Source of the DNA: Actinomycetota bacterium
GTDB taxonomy: Bacteria; Actinomycetota; Thermoleophilia; Gaiellales; Gaiellaceae
Length of the DNA stretch: 64,000 nt
Direction: 5' to 3'
Assembly: GCA_003162055.1 (NCBI GenBank)
Contig: PMNA01000013.1
Coordinates: forward strand, 1 to 64,000
This document shows, piece after piece, positions 42,081 through 50,390 of the stretch; position 1 is the first letter of the stretch, and every line of letters begins with the position of its first letter. The position numbers were made by a program, and so were the translations under genes. The notes below the pieces were generated by a model. The model had not been told where the DNA came from, did no database searches, and saw nothing but the letters and a program-made list of their open reading frames with translations.

Positions 42081-43121
42081 CTAGTTCTTCCTGGGTATCG
42101 CGGGCCCGCTCGACTCGCGCACGATCAGCTCGGTCTCGATCAGCACGACCGGCGGCGAGCTGTCCGGGTTCTCGAGCATCCGCAGCACCGCTTCGGCGGC
42201 GGCTGTTCCCATACGGACGGGGTCCTGGCGCACGGTAGTCAGCGCCGGCACCACGGTCGCAGCGAAGTCGGCGTCGTCGAAACCGGTAACCGCGATGTCC
42301 TCGGGAACGCGGAGCCCGGACTGTTCGATCGCGGCCATCGCACCGACTGCCATCGAGTCGCTGGCGCAGGTGATCGCGTCGGGCGGATCGGGCAGAGCGA
42401 GCAGACGCTTCGTTCCCTCGAAGCCGCTGTCCTGGAAGAAATCACCCTCGATGACATATTCCGCCGGATCAGGTAAACCGAGGCGCTTGAGCTCGGAGCG
42501 GTATCCGAACAGCCGGTCGGGCCCGGGGCGAGTCTCGTAGTGGCCGCTGATGTGTGCGATCCGCCGCCGCCCGGTCTCGTAGAGGTGATTGACGATCCCC
42601 TTCATCGCGTCGAGATTGGCGGACATCACACTGCCGGCGCGCGCGCCGATGACGTCGTTGTCAACGAAAATGGTCGGCAGGCCGCTTTCCAGGATCGGTT
42701 CGCACTCAGGATCGCCAAAAGCGGTGCCCCAGGCGATGATCCCGTTTACTCCGCGCTCGATCGTCTGCACGGCTGCGGCTCTGCGCAGGCTCTCTTCGGC
42801 GCCGATGGATCGCGTCGCGCAGAGAAGCACATCGCAGTCGTTCGCGGTCAGACGGCCGCGAACTCCGAGCAGCATCTTCTCGAAGACCGGGTGTGACAGA
42901 TCGGAGATCGGGAGCAGGCAGGAGATGAGCCCGATCAGGTAGCGCTTGTGGGAAGGATCGCGCGTCGATTTCTCCGCCATCGCTTCGGAACGCGCCTTGA
43001 GCTCGAGCGCCGCGACGTCTTGCTCGCGCAGTATCGCGAACATCTCCGAAGGCGAGAATCGCCCCGACTCTGAAGCACTGTGTTGATCGTTTATATGGTT
43101 CATCTCTGGCTTCACAATCAT
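42081..43121 (-). CDS. LacI/GalR-type effector-binding protein without HTH (copy 2)
   Basis: A 346-aa paralogue of its two neighbours. The effector domain runs from about residue 62 (RYLIGLISCLLPISDLSHPVF) through FVDNDVIGARAGSVMSANLD, RRRIAHISGHYETRPGPDRL and DIAVTGFDDADFAATV to TELIVRESSGPA. The N-terminal segment FSPSEMFAILREQDVAALEL aligns with the matching segments of the other copies and is not a helix-turn-helix. The start could be ATG 43121 or ATG 43103; the upstream frame is open but unlike the family. It lacks a Shine-Dalgarno of note, so it may be translated from a tricistronic mRNA. Confidence 0.85.
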   Translation of the reverse strand: MIVKPEMNHINDQHSASESGRFSPSEMFAILREQDVAALELKARSEAMAEKSTRDPSHKRYLIGLISCLLPISDLSHPVFEKMLLGVRGRLTANDCDVLLCATRSIGAEESLRRAAAVQTIERGVNGIIAWGTAFGDPECEPILESGLPTIFVDNDVIGARAGSVMSANLDAMKGIVNHLYETGRRRIAHISGHYETRPGPDRLFGYRSELKRLGLPDPAEYVIEGDFFQDSGFEGTKRLLALPDPPDAITCASDSMAVGAMAAIEQSGLRVPEDIAVTGFDDADFAATVVPALTTVRQDPVRMGTAAAEAVLRMLENPDSSPPVVLIETELIVRESSGPAIPRKN

Positions 43122-43183
43122 CGGTTTTCTTGCTGCGAACTGTAGGTCGGCGAGCCTGCCGACGCGGTATCCCGATTGCCTTC

Positions 43184-44197
43184 TCAGGACTCGTGTGAAG
43201 CCGGAGGGCCGCTCGATTCCCGAACTATCAGCTCCGCAGGCATGACGACCGTCGGCGGCGGCTCGTCGGGATGCTCGAGCATGAGCAGGATCGCTTCGGC
43301 CGTGCCCGTCCCCATGCCGATCGCGTCCTGGCGCACGGTGGTCAGGCTCGGCTTGACGGTGGTGGCGAAGGGAGCGTCGTCGAAGCCGGTGACGGCGATG
43401 TCTTCGGGAACGCGAAGCCCGGCGTCGGCGACCGCGACCATGGCGGCGATCGCCATCACGTCGCTGGCACAGGTGATGGCGTCGGGCGGCTCGGGCAGCG
43501 CGAGCAGGCGCTTGCTGCACTCTTGGGCGGTGCGGTGGAAGTAGTCGCCTTCCTCGATGTACTCTGGGCGCGTCGGTAGTCCGAGCTTGGCCAGCTCGGA
43601 GCGATAGCCGAGCAACCTGTCCGGACCCGGGCGCGTGTTGCTTAGGCCGCTGATGTGCGCAATCCGCCGTCGCCCGTTCTCGTACAGATGACGAACGACG
43701 TTGCCCATCGCCTCGACGTTGGCCGACATCACGTAGCCGACGCGGGCGCCGATCGGATCGTGGTCGAGGAACACCGCCGGGACGTCCGACTCAAGAATTG
43801 TCGCTACTTCCGGATCTTTCGTGCCGAGGCCCCAGACGATGAGCCCGTCTACGCCGCGCTCGATCGTGCGCTTAACCGCCGCTGCGCGCACCGGAGCGCC
43901 CAGCTGCGACGGGGGCGTCGCACAGAAGAGCAGATCGCATCCTCCGGCCACGAGCCGGTTTCGGAGGCCGAGATAGGCGCCGCTGAAAAAGGGGTGGTTG
44001 ATGTCGACGACCTCGAAGTAAACGGTGACGAGCCCGATTACGAAGTGGCCGGCTGCTCGCTCGTGCCCCGGCTGGTCGGCCATCGCCGCGGCTCGAGCTT
44101 CCAACTCCTCGGCCGCCGTGGTGTCGGTCTCGAGGGACTGGAAGATTTCCGCAGGGGAAACGAATCCCTCGCTGGCTGGACTCGAGTCGGAAGCCAC
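43184..44197 (-). CDS. LacI/GalR-type effector-binding protein without HTH (copy 1)
   Basis: A 337-aa protein, first in the tandem set by transcription order. N-terminal FVSPAEIFQSLETDTTAAEELEARAA replaces the DNA-binding domain; the effector domain follows (HFVIGLVTVYFEVVDINHPFF; GVDGLIVWGLGT; RRRIAHISGLSNTRPGPDRL; PDAITCASDVMAIAAM; TVRQDAIGMGTG). The three copies end alike (RESSGP plus a short tail), showing they arose by duplication. The GTG start follows TAGTAT by five bases, a leaderless layout, and a TAGG-AAAA-CCTA dyad lies about 35 bases further up. Confidence 0.85.
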   Translation of the reverse strand: MASDSSPASEGFVSPAEIFQSLETDTTAAEELEARAAAMADQPGHERAAGHFVIGLVTVYFEVVDINHPFFSGAYLGLRNRLVAGGCDLLFCATPPSQLGAPVRAAAVKRTIERGVDGLIVWGLGTKDPEVATILESDVPAVFLDHDPIGARVGYVMSANVEAMGNVVRHLYENGRRRIAHISGLSNTRPGPDRLLGYRSELAKLGLPTRPEYIEEGDYFHRTAQECSKRLLALPEPPDAITCASDVMAIAAMVAVADAGLRVPEDIAVTGFDDAPFATTVKPSLTTVRQDAIGMGTGTAEAILLMLEHPDEPPPTVVMPAELIVRESSGPPASHES

Positions 44198-44202
44198 TCT
44201 AG

Positions 44203-44208
44203 ATACTA
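44203..44208 (-). promoter_or_regulatory. -10-like TAGTAT, leaderless start of tandem set
   Basis: TAGTAT lies five bases before the GTG at 44197. TAGGAAAACCTA at 44233-44244 is a small dyad upstream and could be a regulator site. Confidence 0.5.
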
Positions 44209-44305
44209 GATCGGCGCCTCCTCAGTGAAGATTAGGAAAACCTAGCGCCTGTTTTGGCACAACGCCGGCGCAATCTCGTGACGATTCGTGCGGCAGGATC
44301 GAGGC

Positions 44306-44902
44306 ATGAAGCTTCCCGAGATCTCGCGCCGGCAGGCGATCGTCGTCTGTGTCTTGGCACTGGTGGTTCTCGTCGCCGCGGGCAAGCTGCTCGGAGCGCG
44401 GCAGCCGGCAGTGCAGACGCGAGCTGCGCGGGTCAAGCTTGTGGCCGCCGCGGGCAGTTCGAGCAGCCGCCTTCTGGTCGACGTCTCGGGCGCGGTTCAC
44501 CGCCCCGGCGTGTACAAGCTACCGGCTGGCTCGCGCGTCAACGACGCGCTGATCGAGGCCGGCGGAGCGACCGGAAAGGCCGATCTCACGCTGGTCAATC
44601 GGGCCGCCACGCTGACCGACGGGCAACAGGTGCTGGTGCCCGAGAAGGTCAGCGCCGCGAGCGCCGCGGCGGCTCCGAGCGGCTCGGCCGCGACGCTCGC
44701 GGCGAAAGCGGCGCCGATTCACCTGAACAGCGCCACGGCCGAGCAGCTCGACGAGTTGCCCGGAGTGGGGCCCGCCACCGCCGCGCGCATCATCGACTAC
44801 CGCACCGCAAACGGTCCGTTCAAGACAGTCGACGAGCTCGACTCGGTCAGCGGCATCGGGCCGGCCAAGCTGGCCGAGTTACGCGACCTCGTCGTTCCCT
44901 AG
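44306..44902 (+). CDS. comEA: Competence protein ComEA
   Basis: A 198-aa membrane-anchored DNA receptor for transformation. One N-terminal helix (AIVVCVLALVVLVAAGKLL) precedes an SLBB/soluble-ligand-type domain (VDVSGAVHRPGVYKLPAGSR), an Ala-rich linker and two helix-hairpin-helix motifs (LNSATAEQLDELPGVGPATA; VSGIGPAKLAELRDLV) that bind DNA. The ATG at 44306 has GAGG just before it. comEC follows in 6 bp. Confidence 0.92.
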   Translation: MKLPEISRRQAIVVCVLALVVLVAAGKLLGARQPAVQTRAARVKLVAAAGSSSSRLLVDVSGAVHRPGVYKLPAGSRVNDALIEAGGATGKADLTLVNRAATLTDGQQVLVPEKVSAASAAAAPSGSAATLAAKAAPIHLNSATAEQLDELPGVGPATAARIIDYRTANGPFKTVDELDSVSGIGPAKLAELRDLVVP

Positions 44903-44908
44903 CCCGCC

Positions 44909-47233
44909 TTGCCGGACGTCGAGCGCTCGTGGTCGTTGCCGCTTCAGCACTGCCTCGTGACGGCGCTGTGCCTTGGCCTGGCGCTGGCCAACGCGCTTCG
45001 GCTCGATGTCTCTGCAGCGGCGATCGGCGCGCTCGTGCTCGTCGCCGGGATGGCTCTGTATGGGCGGTCGCGCCTCCGCCTCTTCCTGATCGCTTTGCTG
45101 TTCGCCCTGCTCGGCCTGGCAATCGGATCGCTCAGGTTGAGCTCGCTCGATCGCAGCCCTCTCACTGCGCACATCGGCGAGAGCGCTCCGGCGCGCGTCG
45201 TCGTGACCGGGCCGCCACGCGTGAGCTCGTACGCGGTCAGCGCGGTCGGGCAGATCGAGCACTTCGGCCGCAAGCCTCTGCATGAGCGCATCTGGCTCAG
45301 GCTTCCGCCCGGCAAGAAGCCGCCGATCGGAGCGGTGCTCGAGCTCAGCGTCAAGCTCGAGCTGCCGCAGGGGCCGAGCTCGAGCGGCTTCGACCAGCGG
45401 GCCTGGCTCGCCCGCCAGGGCATCCACGTTGTTCTGCGCGGCGGTCCCTGGCACCTCGTCAGTCGCCGCGGCGGCCTGGGAGGTTTCGGCGACCGCCTGC
45501 GCGAGCGGCTCGCGCGCGATCTCGTGCCCGGGCTGAAAGGCGAGCGGCGCGGGCTCGTCCTGGGCTTCGTCCTGGGTGAGGACGACGGCCTGTCGGACGG
45601 GCTGCGCCAATCGTTCCGGCGTTCGGGCCTTTACCACCTGTTGGCGGTCTCGGGCCAGAACATCGCCTTCCTCGTGGCCGGCGTGCTCGGGATCGCCTGG
45701 CTGTGCGGCATTCCCAGGGGCCTGGGCGAGGTGCTGGCGCTGACGACGATCGTCGCCTACGTGTTGGTGGTCGGCTGGCAGCCCTCGGTGGTGCGAGCCG
45801 CGGTGGCCGGAGGATTGGCCTCGCTGGCCTGGCTGGCGGCGCGGCCGCGCGATCGCTGGTACTTCCTGCTCCTGGGAGCGCTCACGCTGCTGGTCTGGAA
45901 CCCGCGCTCGGTGTTCGACGCCGGTTTTCAACTCTCGTTCGCGGCCGTGATCGCCATCTTCGTGCTGGTGAAGCCGCTCGAACGGCTGCTCGAGAAAACT
46001 CCGCTTCCGCCTGCGCTACGAGCGCCGATCGCCGTCTCGGCCGGCTGCACTCTGATGACGACGCCGATCATGGTCTTCCAGTTCGGCAAGGTGCCCGTGT
46101 ACGGGGTGCTGGCGAATGTCGCGGTCGAGCCGGTTGTGCCGCTTGTTCTCCTCCTCGGCCTGGCCTGCGCGCTGCTGGCGCCGCTCGCCCCTCCGGCCGC
46201 GCGGGCGCTGGCTTATCTGAACGGCTTGCTTGCGGCCTACATCGCCTTCTGGGCGCGGCTGGTTGGCGCGCTTCCCGGCGCCCAGGTAGGCCGGGCCCAT
46301 CTCCTACGGCTACTTCTCGTCGTCTTCTTTCTCGCGCTCTGGCCCTTCCTGCTCAGGCCGCGGCTGCCACGGCTTGCCGTGCTGGTGCTGACGGCGTTGA
46401 TTCCGCTCTGGGGCTGGCAAAACAGGCCGTGTCCTGTGTCGATCCCGCCGCCTCCGGCCGGGCTCCGCGTTAGCTTCCTCGACGTCGGGGAGGGGGACTC
46501 GACGCTGCTTCAGACCAAGGATGGGGCCGTGCTGATCGACGCCGGCCCGCCGGAGGCGGGCGTGGCCGGGCAGCTTCGGCGCCTCGGGGTCAGGCGCCTC
46601 GAAGTGCTCCTGCTCAGTCATCCGCACCGGGATCACGTCGGCGGGGCGGCCGAGGTGCTGCGCAAGCTCGACGTCGGGCTGGTGGTCGACTCGGGCATTA
46701 AGTCGGGCGACAGCGAAGAGACAGCGGCGCTTGACGAGGCGGCGCGGCGCCGCGTTCCCTTGAAGCTGGGCCGAGCCGGAGAGGAGCTCGATCTCGGAGA
46801 CCTGCGTCTACGCATCCTTTCGCCAACGGACGACTCCGCGAATACTTCCGGCGACGCCAACGAGGCGGCGATCGTCGTCGTCGCCTCCTACGGCTCGGTC
46901 GATCTCCTGCTTCCGGCCGACGCGGAGTCGCCGTTCACGCTCCCGCTCGCGACCCAGCCGGTCGAGGTGTACAAGGTGGCCCACCACGGCTCCGCCGACG
47001 AGGGCCTGCCGCAGCTGCTCGAGCGCCTCGATCCGGGCATCGCGATCATCTCGGTCGGTCGCGGCAACGACTACGGCCACCCGACGCCCTCGACGCTCGC
47101 CACGCTGGCCGCGGACTCCAAGCTCAGCGTCTTTCGCACCGACCAGGCCGGACGCGTGACGCTCGAGTCGGACGGCTGCGCGATGACCGTGGAGGCTCAA
47201 CACGCCCAGGCCGTATCCTTGCCCTGTGGCTGA
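44909..47233 (+). CDS. comEC: Competence protein ComEC/Rec2
   Basis: A 774-aa membrane protein: the DNA channel for natural transformation. N-terminal helices and a DUF4131/OB-type region lead to the Competence domain (GLVLGFVLGEDDGLSDGLRQ; HLLAVSGQNIAFLV with its conserved Ser-Gly-Gln). A C-terminal metallo-beta-lactamase-like domain holds FLDVGEGDSTLL and the metal motif SHPHRDHVGGA, then KVAHHGSADEGL. Start TTG. Its 3' end overlaps holA by 8 bp. comEA plus comEC suggest competence, but pilus genes are not in the window. Confidence 0.94.
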   Translation: MPDVERSWSLPLQHCLVTALCLGLALANALRLDVSAAAIGALVLVAGMALYGRSRLRLFLIALLFALLGLAIGSLRLSSLDRSPLTAHIGESAPARVVVTGPPRVSSYAVSAVGQIEHFGRKPLHERIWLRLPPGKKPPIGAVLELSVKLELPQGPSSSGFDQRAWLARQGIHVVLRGGPWHLVSRRGGLGGFGDRLRERLARDLVPGLKGERRGLVLGFVLGEDDGLSDGLRQSFRRSGLYHLLAVSGQNIAFLVAGVLGIAWLCGIPRGLGEVLALTTIVAYVLVVGWQPSVVRAAVAGGLASLAWLAARPRDRWYFLLLGALTLLVWNPRSVFDAGFQLSFAAVIAIFVLVKPLERLLEKTPLPPALRAPIAVSAGCTLMTTPIMVFQFGKVPVYGVLANVAVEPVVPLVLLLGLACALLAPLAPPAARALAYLNGLLAAYIAFWARLVGALPGAQVGRAHLLRLLLVVFFLALWPFLLRPRLPRLAVLVLTALIPLWGWQNRPCPVSIPPPPAGLRVSFLDVGEGDSTLLQTKDGAVLIDAGPPEAGVAGQLRRLGVRRLEVLLLSHPHRDHVGGAAEVLRKLDVGLVVDSGIKSGDSEETAALDEAARRRVPLKLGRAGEELDLGDLRLRILSPTDDSANTSGDANEAAIVVVASYGSVDLLLPADAESPFTLPLATQPVEVYKVAHHGSADEGLPQLLERLDPGIAIISVGRGNDYGHPTPSTLATLAADSKLSVFRTDQAGRVTLESDGCAMTVEAQHAQAVSLPCG
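47214..47219 (+). promoter_or_regulatory. -10-like TATCCT before holA
   Basis: TATCCT inside the end of comEC lies six bases before the holA GTG, so holA could have its own leaderless transcript besides read-through from comEC. Confidence 0.45.
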
Positions 47234-48191
47234 GCTCAAATCCTCGTATCTGATCTTCGGAACGAACCGGCCGAAGGTCGAGGAGGCGGTAAAACGCCTG
47301 CGCGATCGCTTCGCGCCTGAGGCGGTCGAGCGCCTGCAGGCGAGCGAGACGAGCGGGGAGGAGGCGGTGGCCGCCTGTAACGCCGGCGGGCTTTTCGCGA
47401 GCAGCGGGCGGGCAGTGATCGTGGACGGGATCGAGCGTTGGAAGGCAGCGGACGTCAAGGCCGTCGTTCACTACCTCGACGACCCCGCGCCCGACACCAT
47501 CTTGGCGATGGTGGCCGATAAGTTCCGCCGCGACTCGGCGCTGGCCAAGGCGGTTGGCAAGAAGGGTCAGATCCTGGCCTATGACATCGCCAAGAAAGAG
47601 TTGCCCGATTGGGTGCGGGCGCAGTTGCGTGAGCGCAGAGTCGATGTCTCGCCGCGCACGGCGCGCGATCTGATCGAGCTGGTGGGAGAGAACATGGGCG
47701 AGCTGGCTTGCGAGATCGACAAGCTGGCCACCTGGGCCGATGGGGAGAAGATCGGTGAGAAGGAGCTGGAGATGCTGGTTTGCCCGCGGGGCGAGGTGGC
47801 TCCGTTCGGGCTCACCGACGCCTGGGGTCGCCGCGACGCGGCCGCGGCGCTGGCCGCCTACGAGCTTCTGCTCGAGCGGGCGAGCGAGGCGCGCCCGGCC
47901 TTGCTCGCGCGGTTGGCGGCACTGCTTGCCTCGCACATCGGCAAGGTCTCGGCCTGCCACCGCTTTTTGCAGCAGGGGCTCGGCGCGCGCGAGGCCGCAA
48001 CCCGGCTCGGGATGCACCCCTACGCGGCCGAGAAGGCGGTCGCCCAGGCGCGCAACTTCAGCGAGATCGAGTTGCGCCGAGCGACGGTCAGGCTGGCCGC
48101 GCTCGACCGGGCGCTCAAGGGTGGGAGTCGCCTGCCGGCGGAGCTGGAGTTCGAACGGGCGCTGATCGACCTGACGAAGACGCCAGCCTAA
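47226..48191 (+). CDS. holA: DNA polymerase III delta subunit
   Basis: A 321-aa clamp-loader subunit that opens the sliding clamp. The three AAA+-like domains of the family are visible: LKSSYLIFGTNRPKVEEAVK at the start, the hydrophobic DPAPDTILAMVAD and ELPDWVRAQLRERRVDVS centre, and the C-terminal collar (HPYAAEKAVAQARNFSEIEL). The GTG start overlaps comEC. The order comEA-comEC-holA-rpsT is a widespread conserved cluster. Confidence 0.93.
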   Translation: MAELKSSYLIFGTNRPKVEEAVKRLRDRFAPEAVERLQASETSGEEAVAACNAGGLFASSGRAVIVDGIERWKAADVKAVVHYLDDPAPDTILAMVADKFRRDSALAKAVGKKGQILAYDIAKKELPDWVRAQLRERRVDVSPRTARDLIELVGENMGELACEIDKLATWADGEKIGEKELEMLVCPRGEVAPFGLTDAWGRRDAAAALAAYELLLERASEARPALLARLAALLASHIGKVSACHRFLQQGLGAREAATRLGMHPYAAEKAVAQARNFSEIELRRATVRLAALDRALKGGSRLPAELEFERALIDLTKTPA

Positions 48192-48311
48192 CCTAGCCCT
48201 TCGGGCTGCCAGCGCCAGCCGTCGCCGCCGCGATTGCGGTCACGAACGACTCTTCCCGCGCCGGAGCCGGGGAAGTGGCCCTGACTCTAGAAAGTGAGCG
48301 CGAAGCCGAGA

Positions 48312-48575
48312 CTAGCGCTTGCTTGCGACGAGGCGGTCGGCCTGCGACTTCTTGCGCGCGGCGGCGTTCTTGTGCATCGCTCCGCGGCTGGTGGCTCGGT
48401 CGATCCACTGCACTAGCAGCTTATGTTCGGCCTCGATCTTCGTGGTCTCGCCCTCGTCCACGGCGGCGCGAAGGCGCCTAACCAGCGTCTTGACCGTCGA
48501 GCGGTAGCGCAGATTCTCGACCCGCTCGCGAGTCGTGATCCCAATGCGCTTCTTCTGTTGCTTGATGTTCGCCAT
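48312..48575 (-). CDS. rpsT: 30S ribosomal protein S20
   Basis: An 87-aa basic three-helix ribosomal protein: MANIKQQKKRIGITTRERVE, YRSTVKTLVRRLRAAVDEGE, and a C-terminal AMHKNAAARKKSQADRLV. The start is fixed by the family; an open frame continues upstream without homology. It is convergent with holA. A TACCAT at 48615-48620 (reverse strand) about 40 bases before the ATG may be the -10. Confidence 0.95.
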   Translation of the reverse strand: MANIKQQKKRIGITTRERVENLRYRSTVKTLVRRLRAAVDEGETTKIEAEHKLLVQWIDRATSRGAMHKNAAARKKSQADRLVASKR

Positions 48576-48709
48576 AGCGTGAAAGTGCCCGCTGAGCGGG
48601 CGCGAGCGATGGTAGCAGACGATTACACGAGCGCGCCCGGTGACTGGAGACAGAGGGCGGGGAATACTCTCGATTGCGCTGCGTCCTTGCATCCGTGCAC
48701 GGGGGAAGT

Positions 48710-48751
48710 CCGGAACGCCACGCACAACCCGGCTGCGGCGCGGCGTTCCGG
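48710..48751. repeat. 10-bp inverted repeat at edge of AT-rich insert
   Basis: CCGGAACGCC (48710-48719) and GGCGTTCCGG (48742-48751) pair perfectly around a 22-base GC-rich loop. It lies between rpsT and the AT-rich secreted-protein gene. It could terminate the latter's transcript (84 bases after its stop), or be a structured RNA or an element end. Confidence 0.5.
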
Positions 48752-48835
48752 TGCTATCTCCCTCAGTTTAGATATCGAGCAGAACTACCTCTATGAATTA
48801 AAAGTCGCAAACACTGCTCGAATAACTCGCTAGCT

Positions 48836-49276
48836 TTACCAGTAGAGGTACGGGATAGCTCCGTGTAACGTGTACCAATTGCTAGTAAGAGTATATCCCA
48901 TGAAGGTTATTCGCGAGGCGTAGTCTGCCCCCGGCGTCGCGTACATCACTTTACTTTGATCTACACTATCTGTACGCACAGTAACAGAGGTTCCGCCTGT
49001 TACGGTTTTTGTTCGGGAGTCTTTTATATACCCCCTGTCGAACGTATCTCCGACGCCAAGATAAACGGTATACGGTATTGTCGTAGTGGAACCGCAGCTT
49101 ATTGTGGCAGCACCTGCTATGTAACTGACATTATCCACGATCCACGGTTGAACCGCAGTGATATTGCAGGTTCCGTAGAGCATGGATGACGCTGCCGATG
49201 CGGGAGTCGCAGTAGCCGTACCAATTACGGCGAGCGCGAACACTACGCCCAGAAGCGTTGCAATACGTAGACGCAT
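48836..49276 (-). CDS. Small secreted protein, AT-rich island
   Basis: A 146-aa exported protein of unknown function. The signal peptide MRLRIATLLGVVFALAVIGT ends near ASAASS; the mature part is Thr/Ser/Tyr-rich with two Cys (TCNITAVQ; ISCGST) that could pair, and reads as beta strands. Codons are AT-rich and unlike all neighbours. A perfect ribosome binding site (GGAGGGAATAG) precedes the ATG, so the gene looks functional. Probably acquired by transfer; no mobility gene is left. Confidence 0.65.
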   Translation of the reverse strand: MRLRIATLLGVVFALAVIGTATATPASAASSMLYGTCNITAVQPWIVDNVSYIAGAATISCGSTTTIPYTVYLGVGDTFDRGYIKDSRTKTVTGGTSVTVRTDSVDQSKVMYATPGADYASRITFMGYTLTSNWYTLHGAIPYLYW

Positions 49277-49552
49277 ATTCTATTCCCTCCTATAGCAATA
49301 GCGAGATACGTTTATGTTGCGATGTTCACACTATTAGAACGCGCATATTTAATCCTGGTGGTTCGGTCGTCACCAGTAGTGAAACGATGTTTGCAGGGTG
49401 CTGCCGCGCTCAAGTGACAGCGCTGGTTTGCAGCTAATTAACGAGCGGCGATATCGACGCGATACGCATCCTGCTTAATGTAGTAGTCGCGTTATAACGG
49501 TTGTTTTAAGGCGCGAGTGGTAGCCATAGCACTTACGCGGTCGAGCACTCTT
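49277..49552. other. AT-rich intergenic stretch
   Basis: Base composition stays low in GC through most of this stretch, then returns to normal near 49500. It should contain the promoter of the secreted-protein gene; I could not pick a unique one. No gene was recognised. Confidence 0.4.
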
Positions 49553-50254
49553 TCAGAGCGACTTCCAAGATGAGGCGGAGTCGGCGATCACGGGTCGCTC
49601 GGGATCGGTGATGCGGTAGTAGATGACGGTGAGGAGATGGGCCGAGAACGGCGCCGTCAACGAGCCCCAGACGAATGAGAAGAGAAGTTGCCAGTAGAGA
49701 GCGATCGGCGCGAGATAGACGATGTACGCGGGAATGCTGGTGACGGCGAGGCCCACCACCAGCGCCAGCAGCACCGTCTGCGCCTTACCCCGTACGAGCG
49801 AGCTCGATCTGGCGGCTGCGCCGCGCGTTACGTTCTCCAGTACGACCAGCGGCGCCATCAACGACCAACGGGCCATGATTATCAAGCCGGGGACGATGAA
49901 GAGGACGAGCCCCAGGCCAACGCCCAGGCCGTAGATGATCGACACCTTGAGCAGCTGCCAGAAGCATTCACCGACCCGCTCCAATAGAGCATTGACGTCC
50001 GCGGGCCGGCGGCCTTCGTGGATATTTCGTACCAGCTCGATCAGCGCTCCCTGGATGATCACCGGGCCGGCGAGGGCCAGTACGACCGCCGCGATGCCGA
50101 GTAGCACCGACAGACCCGTGTGCCTCGGAACTGCGTACTGCGCGACATTGACAGCCGTGAGTACCGCGATCACGACTGCGGCGAAGCCGATCGAGCGCCG
50201 GAAGAGCATGCGGTAGAGTCGCCAGGCGTCGCTGAGAATTCCCGAGACCGTCAC
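49553..50254 (-). CDS. Polytopic membrane protein, DUF-type
   Basis: A 233-aa protein with about six helices: SIGFAAVVIAVLTAVNVAQY, SVLLGIAAVVLALAGPVII, then IYGLGVGLGLVLFIVPGLI, LALVVGLAVTSIPAYIVYL and SFVWGSLTAPFSAHLLTVIY. The pattern FIVPGLIIMARWSLMAPLVV is shared with membrane domains of glycerophosphodiester-phosphodiesterase-like proteins. Function unknown. The GTG start is seven bases after TAAGCT. It diverges from murJ. Confidence 0.7.
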   Translation of the reverse strand: MTVSGILSDAWRLYRMLFRRSIGFAAVVIAVLTAVNVAQYAVPRHTGLSVLLGIAAVVLALAGPVIIQGALIELVRNIHEGRRPADVNALLERVGECFWQLLKVSIIYGLGVGLGLVLFIVPGLIIMARWSLMAPLVVLENVTRGAAARSSSLVRGKAQTVLLALVVGLAVTSIPAYIVYLAPIALYWQLLFSFVWGSLTAPFSAHLLTVIYYRITDPERPVIADSASSWKSL

Positions 50255-50261
50255 GGACGGG

Positions 50262-50267
50262 AGCTTA
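50262..50267 (-). promoter_or_regulatory. -10-like TAAGCT, leaderless start
   Basis: TAAGCT is seven bases before the GTG at 50254. Confidence 0.5.
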
Positions 50268-50377
50268 CTCAGCGGGCTCGTGCGACTCTGTTTCGATACG
50301 TCCCGTCAGGCGGCTTGGCAGGTTCGCCGCTGCCGATTGCGTGACGGCGCGACCCCCGGCCCGAGCGGGCGTCTACC

Positions 50378-50383
50378 TATACT
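50378..50383 (+). promoter_or_regulatory. -10-like TATACT, leaderless murJ start
   Basis: TATACT lies seven bases before the GTG at 50391. It supports this start over the open frame further upstream. Confidence 0.55.
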
Positions 50384-50390
50384 CGGGCGC

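Noticed and set aside
48690-48760. GGGGGAAGTCCGG resembles the start of RNase P RNA (GAGGAAAGTCCGG)
   Set aside because: The other conserved RNase P blocks are absent and there is no room for a 350-400-base RNA.
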